64,000 bases of DNA from Candidatus Nitrospira nitrosa (GCF_001458735.1 NZ_CZQA01000009.1:62001-126000), one strand, 5' to 3'. Counted from the stretch's first letter, positions 52,018 through 61,573 are shown. Made by a program: numbers and translations. The notes: a model not told the origin generated them from the sequence alone.

Positions 52018-52827
52018 TCAAATCCCCTCGGATGACAACTGTGCCGTCACGACAGCAAATGGATGTACGATCACGTCTCTTTCAATTAAGTGCGCACCAA
52101 CTGCTTCCCTCAGGAACGAATACTCATCATGATTAACTGGATGAGTTTCCACTTCGACCACAAAATTGCGAGATAACGAGAAAATCCGATCCAGGCGCTT
52201 TTGGGGCGTGATCGGAGCAAGCGAGAAAAAATAATCAGTGAGACGATGGCGTCTTTCCAGTCGACTATCGATCCACTGGCGATAGAGACGGTTTCCGAGG
52301 CTCTTTTCCTCCATCTCAAAGGAAAAATTTCTCCTGACGATAGTGTGCTGCGGCAATAAGCCCTGAACCAGCACGTTCGCACAGAGGTGCATGTGATGAT
52401 GCCCGTCGATACGTGCCGGTGCCTCTCCATACAGACGATTATATTCATCAAGTTGCATCTTCACGACATAGTCAAATTGTTTGGTGAGTCCAGGATGAAA
52501 CAGTACCTGCATGAAGCGGTGTCGCAAGAGGTATCTGGCGAGTCCTTCCTGGCTCTCTCTGAGTCTTGAGGAGCATTGTCTTGCCGAGAACCGCGTGGTC
52601 AGGTTGAGATGCAGGCCGGTATCAATTCCATGTTCATAAGTCATCGCGGCCGCTCGTTCGGAGTCATCCATAAACATCATGGCGCTCACGGCAGACACCG
52701 TTCCACAGCGTATGCAATCGAATGTCCGATCAGTCGTTGTGCGATCTCTTCCCCAATCATCGGCATTGATGATAAGCGCACCAGTCGTTCGAGGGGAATG
52801 ATTCGCTTCGCAGATCGCTGGGATCAC
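52018..52827 (-). CDS. ChbG/YdjC-family carbohydrate deacetylase
   Basis: This protein of 269 residues (from GTG 52827) has the YdjC/HpnK pattern: ALIINADDWGRDRTTTDRTF with the metal-binding aspartates, GLHLNLTTRFSAR with a metal histidine, and DGHHHMHLCANVL with further metal ligands. These proteins deacetylate N-acetylated sugars or hopanoid intermediates. GTG 52827 overlaps the preceding FemAB gene stop as GTGA (4 bp), which suggests coupling; an ATG at 52899 would overlap it by 76 bp. Neither start has a strong ribosome site. Confidence 0.82.
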   Translation of the reverse strand: MIPAICEANHSPRTTGALIINADDWGRDRTTTDRTFDCIRCGTVSAVSAMMFMDDSERAAAMTYEHGIDTGLHLNLTTRFSARQCSSRLRESQEGLARYLLRHRFMQVLFHPGLTKQFDYVVKMQLDEYNRLYGEAPARIDGHHHMHLCANVLVQGLLPQHTIVRRNFSFEMEEKSLGNRLYRQWIDSRLERRHRLTDYFFSLAPITPQKRLDRIFSLSRNFVVEVETHPVNHDEYSFLREAVGAHLIERDVIVHPFAVVTAQLSSEGI

Positions 52828-53882
52828 GTCAGGGCTCGACTTATTCGTCTTAATTTCTCTCCCATCGTCACACAGGCAAGACTCAGCCTGCTCTCGCATG
52901 AATCGAACCGGCCCAGAAAACTCACCGTTCGCCCTTTCTCACCAGCGAGATCTCTCTTGAACTTATACGTGCCGGCATTCGTCTCCGGGTTGATCCCGTT
53001 CAGATCATACTGCGTCACGTGAGCCTCTTTCAGTCTCTGGATCAACTTCCATTGGAGGAGATACGATCCTCTACGTTTCAACCCGACCGTCGTGGTCGCG
53101 CCAAACAGATACACTGCAGTAGAACCGATCGCGCTGCAAATGAGACCAGCGCAGTCTCCGTCATGAGAATGGCAGAGTATCAGCTGCATCTTATATTCGT
53201 TGGGCAAACACCGTTGCATGTCTCGAAATTCATGAATGTCGTTCGGTTCTTGAAACTGTTTTCTTGCGACCATCTCCTTGTACATATCGATGAATTTCTC
53301 AAACAGGTCATCCTCCCGCCCTTCAGTGATCTCAACGTCTTGCTTACCCGCTACTTTCAGCTCCCGCCGCCAGTGAGGGAGCAATCTCTCTTGGAGCTCA
53401 TCGAGTGAAGGCGTCAGGTCCATAAGAATCGTTCGTGTCCGCCTCTCGTTGCTTGCTCGCACAAACCCTTCTTCCTCCAAAATCGGCAGGACCCATCCAT
53501 CCTTTTCTTCAAACAGTGTCGGATACAAACGGACCAACAGGCCTCTGGTTCTGGCATACTCATTGCGCAAAGCCCGAATCGCCTGACGAAGCACCGCTGG
53601 GTCAGAATGCTCGTCCTTCAATTTCCATATGGGCCCCCACATCACATAGGCAATCCCCGCGCCGACCACCGGAGCCTTCGCGATTCGGCTTTGTGCCATC
53701 GCAACCACCCGTCCTTGTCGTTTCAGCAGGAGGTGGCTGATATTGCGATGTCCACTCCTAATCAGTCCGTACGCCCACGTCTGATAGATATTCGCGTCAT
53801 CGAACTGATCGAGCAGTTGATACCACGTCGCTTCATCAACCTCGTCCACCTCGACGCTGTATCTCGCATCTAGTTCAGGCAC
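52824..53882 (-). CDS. FemAB-like peptidyltransferase/GNAT protein
   Basis: This 352-residue protein has the FemABX layout of two GNAT-like domains: WYQLLDQFDDANIYQTWAYG, then HWRRELKVAGKQDVEI in the helical part, and HDGDCAGLICSAIGSTAVYLFGATT with YLLQWKLIQRLKEA in the second domain. FemAB proteins transfer aminoacyl groups to lipid II; relatives in capsule loci probably act on sugar amines. It is the second of three FemAB/GNAT-type genes in the window (18909 and 49218 are the others) and overlaps the deacetylase gene that could expose its amine target. Confidence 0.78.
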   Translation of the reverse strand: MPELDARYSVEVDEVDEATWYQLLDQFDDANIYQTWAYGLIRSGHRNISHLLLKRQGRVVAMAQSRIAKAPVVGAGIAYVMWGPIWKLKDEHSDPAVLRQAIRALRNEYARTRGLLVRLYPTLFEEKDGWVLPILEEEGFVRASNERRTRTILMDLTPSLDELQERLLPHWRRELKVAGKQDVEITEGREDDLFEKFIDMYKEMVARKQFQEPNDIHEFRDMQRCLPNEYKMQLILCHSHDGDCAGLICSAIGSTAVYLFGATTTVGLKRRGSYLLQWKLIQRLKEAHVTQYDLNGINPETNAGTYKFKRDLAGEKGRTVSFLGRFDSCESRLSLACVTMGEKLRRISRALT

Positions 53883-53937
53883 GTTGTGTCTCCTCCAACC
53901 GATGCGTTTTCGCTCAACCGCGTCAGTGCTTGACGAC

Positions 53938-54843
53938 CTACTCAGTTACATAGGGCTCGGCAACCGGGTTGATTCCGACCGCAGCCAGCAACTTCCCGAG
54001 ATGGTCGCAGAGCCTTACCAGAAGACCCATGAGACGATCCTGCCCTATAAACAATGCAAACGGTATCGCAAGCACGTATAGAGGAATCGCCACGAGAGAC
54101 TTCGCAATATCGCGTAACCCAAATGTCGGCATCATTCTTTCACTTGCGCCGCGCAGCAGTGCCCTTCTCAACATAAATGTCCGCTTCCAGCGCATCGGGG
54201 GGACTTCTTCATAGGCAACCGCTTCGTTACACCAGACAAAGCTATATCCTCTGCCAATCGCCCGACGAAAGAAGTCCTGGTCCTCTCCGTTCCGTAACAA
54301 AGGCTCGAAGGGCTGCTCCAACCCTGAAAACACATGCATCTTTAACAACACATTACCGGTTCTTCCTTTCCTCCAGTCGATCACGAATCCTGTCGGATAG
54401 GTCTGTCGTTCGTAAAACTTTCCCTTCACAACCCATCGTGGGGGTGTCTGATCGAAATGCGGCTTCACAGGACCTAAAGCACCGTCGACTTGATACTTTC
54501 GACAAGTTGCAAATAGCGTGAGTAGCCAGCATTTGATCGGAAACTCATCATCATCGATAAATGCGAGAAAGTCTCCGCTGGCGTGTCGAACCGCTCTATT
54601 CCGTGCACAGGCAATATTCTGTCGAGGCTCCACATGATAAGACAGGGGGAGGGCTGAAGCAGCTGAGAAGTCCTCTACTACCCCTCTTGCCGACTCGGCC
54701 TGATCATTATCAACAACCAGGATTGAGAAGGTGAATAATCCTCTAGTATCTTGAGCGTGGAGTTCCCCCAACAATCTCCTCAGTAGAGTGGGCCGTTTGA
54801 ACGTGCAGACACACACGCAAAGATGTGGTAGAGCTTCAGACAT
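53938..54843 (-). CDS. Family 2 glycosyltransferase
   Basis: This 301-residue enzyme has the GT-A fold start VCVCTFKRPTLLRRLLGEL, the nucleotide-sugar pocket SILVVDNDQAES and the DxD region FLAFIDDDEFPIKCW, then GNVLLKMHVFSGLEQPFEP and GEDQDFFRRAIGRG. A hydrophobic C-terminus (SLVAIPLYVLAIPFALFIG) probably associates it with the membrane. It adds a sugar to a lipid-linked repeat unit; donor and acceptor are not readable. It is 12 bp after the 54856 deacetylase gene in transcription order. Confidence 0.85.
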   Translation of the reverse strand: MSEALPHLCVCVCTFKRPTLLRRLLGELHAQDTRGLFTFSILVVDNDQAESARGVVEDFSAASALPLSYHVEPRQNIACARNRAVRHASGDFLAFIDDDEFPIKCWLLTLFATCRKYQVDGALGPVKPHFDQTPPRWVVKGKFYERQTYPTGFVIDWRKGRTGNVLLKMHVFSGLEQPFEPLLRNGEDQDFFRRAIGRGYSFVWCNEAVAYEEVPPMRWKRTFMLRRALLRGASERMMPTFGLRDIAKSLVAIPLYVLAIPFALFIGQDRLMGLLVRLCDHLGKLLAAVGINPVAEPYVTE

Positions 54844-54855
54844 GTCTTGTTATAG

Positions 54856-56523
54856 TCAGGAGTAGATACACGCAGGGGTGGTAGGTGCGACGCGCATGTG
54901 GTCGATCGTCAGTGTTGTATCGACGTATGGTGATCTCAAGCCTTCGGAGGATCCCTGAGGATTGTACACTCTTACTCTCAAGGGAGGGTCGCCATCATTG
55001 GTCTTGATGGCGACATTATTAAAGTCTACTTGCATGCCTCGGTCGCTCTTTCTGAACACAACGGAGCGACGATTCTGAAACCAGGTCACCGCACGAGTTG
55101 CGCTTGTACACCACGCTCCCTCCCCTTTGAGCGTATCGAGGAGCCTGGCATAAAACTCTCCCCACAGTCGTTCCGGGGCAAGGCTTCGATCGTGCCAATT
55201 GATCGTGATAGTTCCGCCATGCATATGCGCATGATCGATCAAAGCCTGTATTTGGCTCTCAGCCTCTCTCTCGCTCAAATTTAGATAATCGGGATAGAAC
55301 AGTGCCGTATCCATGATGTGGAGCGGAAGTTCTAACAGAGTGGTCGCGCCTAATGGCTTGAACACTTGCGTAGTCCCGGCACGATACCCAATCGTATGGT
55401 TATAGCCAACGGTCGAATCATAGGCGAATCCCGCACGCTCAAGCTTCTCAGGAGAGTCGGCTGCAAAGTAGAGCCAGTGCATCCGTACTCCGACATGTGA
55501 AGAACCCGTCACGTGAACCACCTGTTCACGCTCCTGTATTCCTCTCGCGCTGTCGATCCACGCGTCGAGGCCATGAAGCCCGACTTCAGACCCTCGAGAC
55601 ACCAGAGTTCGTAGCTGGTCGACAAGCTCAATTCCCGCATAACTTGATGCTCGCTTTTGAGGAGCTAGGCCTTGGACCGTGCGTCCTGGATCATTCTTGA
55701 ACGGCAAGACAAAGAAAGTGGATTCCGCTTCCTTTTCGATATCGCGATAGCGATCGAAGCGATGCCATAGATCTTCAACTATCTCCAAATACATGAGCGG
55801 GACTTTTGCCACCGCTGCCCAATTCGCCAGGAGATGACGAACAGGCATCCTACCTGTGAACGTCCTGCTCAAGGATCCAAAGATGGCTCGGTACAGAAAG
55901 CCGAACATGGTATGGTCCCAGCGGTGCCGTCTCATGAGCGGATGATCGACGTCGTGGGTCAAGCAGGCGATGAACCGGTAACCGGAGGGAACGGGCGGAA
56001 TCTCCATGAGCGTCACCCCCGCACCGATGATGAGATCCCGGAGCACGGCAATGTGTGTCTCGAGTGTGGGAACACTCGCATGCTCGGTCGGCTGTCCGTC
56101 CAGGAACAAGGCCTTCACTTCTTGAAAGAGATCGTATCCTACCCGCGCTAGGGTTTGGTTCCCTGCCTGACTGAGAACTCCGACCATCTGATGCGAATTC
56201 TTGTCTTGTAAAAAACTCATCCCTTCAGCCTGAAGGGTACAGCTCTTGCCGTATAAGGGGAGACAACCGTTACGGTATAAAAGAACAGTCGGATGATGAG
56301 ATGTCGTGCATTTGATCGAGAATTGCGTGTCAAGTCCGATTTCCTGACCGCCATATAGAACAAGTAGGTGCGTCTGATAGACTCGCCGGCTGGCATCCTC
56401 CCCCGCGACCAATACGACGTCATATTGTTCGTCAGGCCTGTACCACTCCCAGGGCGTCTTGAATAACTCAAAAAACTCTCGTGCTAATTCAAATTCACCT
56501 GCCTGAGCCACGACGCCAATCAT
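54856..56523 (-). CDS. Large polysaccharide deacetylase-like protein
   Basis: This protein of about 555 residues has a central CE4-like region with FIACLTHDVDHPLMRRHRWDH, the metal-site variant THDVD, and EVGLHGLDAWID. The N-terminal 190 residues repeat a motif (GVVAQAGEFELAREFFELFK near residue 1 and GVLSQAGNQTLARVGYDLFQ near residue 120), an internal duplication whose role is unknown. The C-terminal 100 residues (FRKSDRGMQVDFNNVAIKTN) form a beta-rich extension. TTG 56625 would overlap the upstream gene by 70 bp, so ATG 56523 is preferred. No strong ribosome site is visible. Confidence 0.72.
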   Translation of the reverse strand: MIGVVAQAGEFELAREFFELFKTPWEWYRPDEQYDVVLVAGEDASRRVYQTHLLVLYGGQEIGLDTQFSIKCTTSHHPTVLLYRNGCLPLYGKSCTLQAEGMSFLQDKNSHQMVGVLSQAGNQTLARVGYDLFQEVKALFLDGQPTEHASVPTLETHIAVLRDLIIGAGVTLMEIPPVPSGYRFIACLTHDVDHPLMRRHRWDHTMFGFLYRAIFGSLSRTFTGRMPVRHLLANWAAVAKVPLMYLEIVEDLWHRFDRYRDIEKEAESTFFVLPFKNDPGRTVQGLAPQKRASSYAGIELVDQLRTLVSRGSEVGLHGLDAWIDSARGIQEREQVVHVTGSSHVGVRMHWLYFAADSPEKLERAGFAYDSTVGYNHTIGYRAGTTQVFKPLGATTLLELPLHIMDTALFYPDYLNLSEREAESQIQALIDHAHMHGGTITINWHDRSLAPERLWGEFYARLLDTLKGEGAWCTSATRAVTWFQNRRSVVFRKSDRGMQVDFNNVAIKTNDGDPPLRVRVYNPQGSSEGLRSPYVDTTLTIDHMRVAPTTPACIYS

Positions 56524-56555
56524 GGTCGATGAAGAGCTTTCGATGGGGTTCAACT

Positions 56556-57785
56556 CTACTGAATCGTCGATGCTCGTCGGCAGAGCAATTGTGCAAGCGC
56601 TTTGAACATCGTGGCCTGTCCCCAATGAAGCATCGGGGTTCTTGCCATCATCAATGGGTACTGTCTGTAGTAAAAGTACCCTCGTCTATCCTGCATGTGA
56701 TGGATCGTCCAGGATGCCACGAGCTGACTGAGCGACAAAGACTCCTGATCCTGATCCGATACGAATGCGAGCGTATCGATGGCTTGTGCGGCGCATTGAA
56801 TATCGATGGGATAGGCTCGAGAATGATAGTATTTAGGTCTTCCGTTCAGCTCGAAGAAATTGGCTTTATAATAAGTCAGTCCCTGCTCGAAATTCCTCAG
56901 ATAGGATCGGTCTCCTGTGGAATCGGCATAGTGCTTGAGCCCGTCCAAGTTATACCCAGTATGAAAATTGTCGATCCAGTGGTGCTCCGGAGTCTCCGCA
57001 TACCACCACGATCCGTCAGGCCGCTGGCGAGAGCAACTATACTCCATAGCTTGACGCGCTACTCGTCTACATTCTTCACTCCCCGTATGCTTGGCCGTTC
57101 TGGCCAAAATCCCTCCCCCGAGCATATTGGCATTGTGGATGGAGCTCTGAACATGCGCCATGTAACTGATACAGTCTCCGGTCGCTGTCTGTTCTCGCGG
57201 AAGCTCTAGAATCCAATTACATGCGCTATCCGCCACTCGCAGGAGCCAGTCATGCCCGGTTACCTCAAATGCGTCGAGATATGCATGACCGATTAAGGCC
57301 GTCCATACGATAATGGGGTCCTCGTGCGTATATCGACCGGATCGCGATGCAAAGGAAAAATGATTGCTCCAGCTGTGATATGTGAACCGCTCGACTTTGT
57401 GCTGATCAAGCCACTCCAAGCAGTCGATCGCTTTGTCAAGATACTCTTGCCGCTTCGTCAACTGATAGAGCAGCACATACCCTGACGCCATATATCCACG
57501 CCCTTTGGTCGAGTCTTTTGGCTTCACTCCAAGCAGAGGACGCAGATTCATCGGAGACTGACGAATCAGTTGTTGGAGAAACCTGTCGCCCAAAAGCGAC
57601 TTACATGTCAATGGTCGAAGCCAGGACGAGAGGCCGTCAAAGGGCTCATACCCACAATACCCTTGCCCCTCGACCCATTCCTGGACCGCAGACACGCTTT
57701 GCGTAATTTCCTCGAAAGAGATTGAATCCCTCTCACTGAAGCGGGTCAACGCCGTGTTAGAAGGTTTATCCACACGATCAATCAT
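56556..57785 (-). CDS. Six-hairpin (alpha/alpha)6-barrel-like protein of unknown function
   Basis: This 409-residue soluble protein has repeated helical hairpins with Trp, Tyr and Gly, typical of six-hairpin glycosidase-like folds: ASGYVLLYQLTKRQEYLDKA, YTHEDPIIVWTALIGHAYLDAF, QRPDGSWWYAETPEHHWIDN and FHTGYNLDGLKHYADSTG. The similarity is to the (alpha/alpha)6 toroid group that includes glycoside hydrolases and lyases; no catalytic acid could be named. It has no signal peptide, so it would act in the cytoplasm. It lies 15 bp after the glycosyltransferase gene upstream and before the large deacetylase gene. Confidence 0.65.
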   Translation of the reverse strand: MIDRVDKPSNTALTRFSERDSISFEEITQSVSAVQEWVEGQGYCGYEPFDGLSSWLRPLTCKSLLGDRFLQQLIRQSPMNLRPLLGVKPKDSTKGRGYMASGYVLLYQLTKRQEYLDKAIDCLEWLDQHKVERFTYHSWSNHFSFASRSGRYTHEDPIIVWTALIGHAYLDAFEVTGHDWLLRVADSACNWILELPREQTATGDCISYMAHVQSSIHNANMLGGGILARTAKHTGSEECRRVARQAMEYSCSRQRPDGSWWYAETPEHHWIDNFHTGYNLDGLKHYADSTGDRSYLRNFEQGLTYYKANFFELNGRPKYYHSRAYPIDIQCAAQAIDTLAFVSDQDQESLSLSQLVASWTIHHMQDRRGYFYYRQYPLMMARTPMLHWGQATMFKALAQLLCRRASTIQ

Positions 57786-57800
57786 GGCGATTTCTCTCTC

Positions 57801-59084
57801 CTACCGACTCCGGACCAGTGCTGCCGTGAGGTTAAGTAACTTCTCTTTCTCTCTACTCCATACATGCTGCTGATAGATCGCTTGTCCACGTTTCGTGGTC
57901 TCGAGGGCTTCCATTGGGTGGGTAGCCACCCAGCTAAGTTTCATAGCGAGATCATTGGCATTACCTAACTCGAACAGCACCAACGAATCCTTATCAAAAT
58001 ACGCCTCGATGCCGTTTGCACGCGGAGCCACAACGGGCTTCCCCAACGCCAGATATTCAAAGATCCTCGTCGGAGTGTTGATTTCCGTAAACATGCTCCG
58101 CTTATTTGGGATAACTCCCACATCACATTGTGCAATAGCTTGCGCAAGCTCTTCCAACGTTCGAGGTCCCAGATATACAACGGCTTCCTCCAGCCCCTTC
58201 GCAGAAAGACTGTGCAATACGTCGTCCAAATATAAAGTCCGAGGACCGTATACCCTCAATTCCGCCTCTGGAACAGACTGCCTGACTTGCGCCAGCGCTT
58301 CTACGGCAAGATCGAGACCATTCCGCTCAACCAGGGTTCCGTGATACATGATTACGAACGGCTTCCCTATTCTTGAGACTGCCGCGTCATCGAGTTTCAC
58401 AGGGGAATATCGGAAGATTTGTTCATTGGGGGTATTCATCACAACGGAGATCTTCGATGCCCCACCGCTTCTCAAAGCAAATAATTCCTCACAGGTCCGA
58501 TTTACCGTGAGCACCATATCTGCGAAGGTGATACTCTGCTTCTCCAAGAATGCCATTAATCTCACTGCCCAGCTTTCTTTTCTCGTATTGAAGATTGTCA
58601 TCATGAGCTCTGGCATAGGATCATGCAGATCCAGTATCACCTTGGTTCCGAACAATTTGGGGATCAGCGCCGCGAAGACCAACACATCAGGCATGTTGTG
58701 GATGTGGATGACGTCGTAGCGTCTGATTGGAAAGCGTAGCGTCAGCATGACGAATACGATGAGGATAAAAAGGCAATATTGAAACACGTAGCCAAACTTC
58801 GAATTTCTGGATTTTGCAATCTCTATTCGATCGATTCGTATCCCCTTGAATGTATCTTTCTTGGCAGCCTCCGCTTCTTTTAGGCAGATCACCTCGACGC
58901 TCATGCCAGCCTCGGCAAAGGCTTCGGCCGCTCTTCGAGGGCGAGGATCCCCAGGAAAAGCCGAAAACGACACAACCGCCATCCGTTTTCCGACTAGACC
59001 GGAGAATTCGGAATCGCTAAGTTTCTGAGCATCCACTCGCTCAGAAGGTGAGACCCGCTGTTTGGTTGATCCGAGGATGGCCAT
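57801..59084 (-). CDS. Family 4 glycosyltransferase
   Basis: This 427-residue GT-B enzyme has an N-terminal acceptor domain (MAVVSFSAFPGDPRPRRAAEA and IHIHNMPDVLVFAALIPKLFG) and a C-terminal donor domain (VIMYHGTLVERNGLDLAVEAL, DVGVIPNKRSMFTEINTPTR, then FEYLALGKPVVAPRANG with the conserved glutamate region). A hydrophobic stretch near residues 95-115 probably contacts the membrane. It is a retaining glycosyltransferase for exopolysaccharide repeat assembly; the sugar is not readable. The first 34 residues precede the conserved core and may be dispensable. Confidence 0.88.
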   Translation of the reverse strand: MAILGSTKQRVSPSERVDAQKLSDSEFSGLVGKRMAVVSFSAFPGDPRPRRAAEAFAEAGMSVEVICLKEAEAAKKDTFKGIRIDRIEIAKSRNSKFGYVFQYCLFILIVFVMLTLRFPIRRYDVIHIHNMPDVLVFAALIPKLFGTKVILDLHDPMPELMMTIFNTRKESWAVRLMAFLEKQSITFADMVLTVNRTCEELFALRSGGASKISVVMNTPNEQIFRYSPVKLDDAAVSRIGKPFVIMYHGTLVERNGLDLAVEALAQVRQSVPEAELRVYGPRTLYLDDVLHSLSAKGLEEAVVYLGPRTLEELAQAIAQCDVGVIPNKRSMFTEINTPTRIFEYLALGKPVVAPRANGIEAYFDKDSLVLFELGNANDLAMKLSWVATHPMEALETTKRGQAIYQQHVWSREKEKLLNLTAALVRSR

Positions 59085-59128
59085 GTGGAGACTTCGTTAC
59101 CGCATTCGACGGAACGCACAGACCGCGA

Positions 59129-59863
59129 TCACTTGTTCCTATTCTCGCGATCAATTTTTTGTTGATTGGATGACTCGATCGCCTTCAAGAGATCCGACCG
59201 TTTTAGCTGGCTCAAGATTTCGATGTTGCTCATGACGCAATGTCCGCCAATGATACCTGGAAAATACTTTACGCGTGGGAAGAACGAGACTTCTTCATAG
59301 ATCGAAACAATTTCGTCATACTTCAAACCGAATTGATCGCAATCTCTCTCGATTTCCTGCGCCCACGCGATGAGTAATCCAAAATAGGTGGTTTCTGTGA
59401 GCTTGGCCAGTTCGGTTGCCTCCGGTGAGCTGAGCACTCTCGTCTTCATCCCTGCTCCATGGAAATGTTCTGCAATGACGCGCGCGCTTTCGGCGTCGAG
59501 ACCCCCTACGAACTTGTCATAATGTAAGAGATCCGCTGCCATGCGTATATGCTTGCCACGCACAGGGCTGTTGACGACCTTTGCACCGGCTCGATCTGCG
59601 ATAGATCGTGTCGTGCCAATGGCGACCGTACTATTGAGAACGGTAACTTTGGGGTTGAATCGTTGAATGTACCGGATTGTTTCTCCCTCAAAATCCTGGA
59701 TCCTAAATGGATAACAGACGTGCATAACATCAACATGGTCCGGCAAGTCAGGTGGAGGCGTGATGTCAATGCCCACTGTCTCATAGTGTTTCGACAGCAC
59801 TTCAAGGAGAGGCTTGCCGATCTCGCCTAATCCTACGACCATCACCTTTCCGTTACTACTCAT
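59129..59863 (-). CDS. Truncated nucleotide-sugar dehydrogenase-like protein
   Basis: The 244-residue product begins with a Rossmann motif VMVVGLGEIGKPLLEVL and contains PVRGKHIRMAADLLHYDKFVGG, ATELAKLTETTYFG and the segment PGIIGGHCVMSN, which aligns with the catalytic-cysteine loop GGHC of UDP-glucose/GDP-mannose dehydrogenases. Those enzymes run on for a further 150 or so residues with a C-terminal sugar-nucleotide-binding domain; this one stops soon after the cysteine. It may work with a separate partner or be a different, shorter family. ATG 59863 is favoured by AGGAG upstream. Confidence 0.7.
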   Translation of the reverse strand: MSSNGKVMVVGLGEIGKPLLEVLSKHYETVGIDITPPPDLPDHVDVMHVCYPFRIQDFEGETIRYIQRFNPKVTVLNSTVAIGTTRSIADRAGAKVVNSPVRGKHIRMAADLLHYDKFVGGLDAESARVIAEHFHGAGMKTRVLSSPEATELAKLTETTYFGLLIAWAQEIERDCDQFGLKYDEIVSIYEEVSFFPRVKYFPGIIGGHCVMSNIEILSQLKRSDLLKAIESSNQQKIDRENRNK

Positions 59864-59894
59864 ACCCCGTACTCCTCTCCTGATGAGTTGTTGA

Positions 59895-60350
59895 TCACTG
59901 CACACGTTCCACGAATACAAGCCACCAGTGACAGGGGACCTGCAAATTCCGAAATTGTCCTGTTATGACAAACCACAAGGCAGTTCGCGTCGGAAGGTAG
60001 GCTCTCCTGAGAAAATATCCAGGCAACGGCACACGACTGTCACCTTCCTCATTTTCAGGACTGCCTGCAGAGAATTCGGCATCAATCCCTTCTATCCTCA
60101 ACCGTACAGCGTAGAGTCGATGATATTTAAACCGATCAGGAATAACGAACAGCCCGTAGACATGGTGACGTCCTTTCCACGGCTGTATGACTACGTCCAC
60201 TGCTTGAAATCTTGATTCTTGACCATGTCCCGGATCGACAGGGCTACAAGCAGTCAACGGTGGGTTCATCGGCCACATCATGGTCATGGCCATGACAGCG
60301 AACACCGGGGTACCACTGGCCCAGATTAATCTGCGCAGTACGCGGCTCAT
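59895..60350 (-). CDS. Hypothetical exported protein
   Basis: No family was recognised. The 151-residue product has an N-terminal hydrophobic segment with many Met residues (GTPVFAVMAMTMMWPMNPPL, followed by TACSP), which may be a signal peptide or a lipoprotein signal with the cysteine at TAC. The rest is mixed, with several Trp, Arg and Gly residues (VIQPWKGRHHVYGLFVIPDRF). It is 31 bp upstream of the truncated dehydrogenase gene. It sits in the exopolysaccharide locus, so a role there is only a guess. Confidence 0.5.
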   Translation of the reverse strand: MSRVLRRLIWASGTPVFAVMAMTMMWPMNPPLTACSPVDPGHGQESRFQAVDVVIQPWKGRHHVYGLFVIPDRFKYHRLYAVRLRIEGIDAEFSAGSPENEEGDSRVPLPGYFLRRAYLPTRTALWFVITGQFRNLQVPCHWWLVFVERVQ

Positions 60351-60524
60351 TACGCCGTGTTACACCAATCCGGCTAGGATTATCCTGTTATCGTCATAGA
60401 ACTCTTCTACAATGCCTGTGCTGTATCCAACCTTGAACGTTTTGATCCGATGAGGCCTGAGCCGGTATCATATTCAGAGTTTAAAAACGGTGGCTTCGCT
60501 GATACAACAGGCTCCTCCTTCTCC

Positions 60525-61421
60525 TCACTTCGAAGGTAGCATGGTTATTCGAGTGAATAGCTTGCGAAACATATCACGCAGCCTTTGCATCTGCTCCCGT
60601 TGATGAAAGGCGATGAGGTCGCGGCCGATCGGTCTGTTGGCTCTGGTGACGACCCCCCAGATGAAACCTGCGAGTAAGGCTACACCTCCCAGCACATACG
60701 GCTTACTTCTCATCTGGAGGCAGGACCGGAACACTTGCCAAAGCAGATGGCCACCAAGGTAGTAGTCCTGCTTGCCTAAGTTATACCAAGCTCCCAGTTT
60801 ACCGCTGGAGGCCGTACCCATAGCCCTGTGGTGTCTGCACACCCGCTCAGTGAAAGTTCTTGTCTTCCATCCCTTCATTCTTGCCGTAGTTACAGCAACC
60901 CAATCGATTCCACCACCTTGAATCGCTTGGTAGCCACCGATGTCTTCAAAGCAATCCCGACGAAAGAGTTGACAGGCTCCGGAAACATGATGCCTGCTCG
61001 TAAATCGATAATCATACGATTCCGCCCCTTCCACAAAGGGAGTGCCGGCTACTCCCAACCGCCAGTCATCGGCAAACTTTGTGAGAAGGAATTCCACGTA
61101 GTCTGGCTCAAACGTAATATCGGCATCCAAGTTCCCAATCACATCGTACGTAACCCCGGCGAGCCGTTGATAACCTGCATTGAAACAATGAACCTTGCCG
61201 GCAAAATGCCGCTCCCTCCTTTCAGGCATTCGTACAAGTTCGATCCATGATTCTATCTGGATATACCGTTTGACAATTTCGTCGGTACCGTCTGTTGAGC
61301 CGTCACTCACAATGACCCATTTGGCCGGCCGGATGGTCTGAGTTATAAGTGAATTGATTACCTGCTCGATAAATTGGGCTTCGTTCCTTGCAGGTGTAAT
61401 CAATACATATTGAAGCATCAT
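60525..61421 (-). CDS. Family 2 glycosyltransferase, second
   Basis: This 298-residue GT-A enzyme has VLITPARNEAQFIEQVINSL at the N-terminus, the nucleotide-binding WVIVSDGSTDGTDEIVK, and DADITFEPDYVEFLL as the DxD block (GNLDADITF). The acceptor-side pattern GGIDWVAVTTARMKGWK follows. Its C-terminus has a membrane segment (PYVLGGVALLAGFIWGVV) and a basic tail. It probably adds a sugar to the lipid-linked intermediate before flipping by the Wzx-like protein encoded next to it (61574). Confidence 0.86.
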   Translation of the reverse strand: MMLQYVLITPARNEAQFIEQVINSLITQTIRPAKWVIVSDGSTDGTDEIVKRYIQIESWIELVRMPERRERHFAGKVHCFNAGYQRLAGVTYDVIGNLDADITFEPDYVEFLLTKFADDWRLGVAGTPFVEGAESYDYRFTSRHHVSGACQLFRRDCFEDIGGYQAIQGGGIDWVAVTTARMKGWKTRTFTERVCRHHRAMGTASSGKLGAWYNLGKQDYYLGGHLLWQVFRSCLQMRSKPYVLGGVALLAGFIWGVVTRANRPIGRDLIAFHQREQMQRLRDMFRKLFTRITMLPSK

Positions 61422-61573
61422 CTCTTAGTCTTCCACAATGGCGGACGGTTCAGCCTAACGTCCCGCTCATTCTCTTTCCAGAATTAGGAACAGGCCAGTG
61501 TACATGGCAATACATAGCTTGATAACCAATGAATTTCAGCTTTACGAATGTGTAAACCAAGAGGCATGACTTC

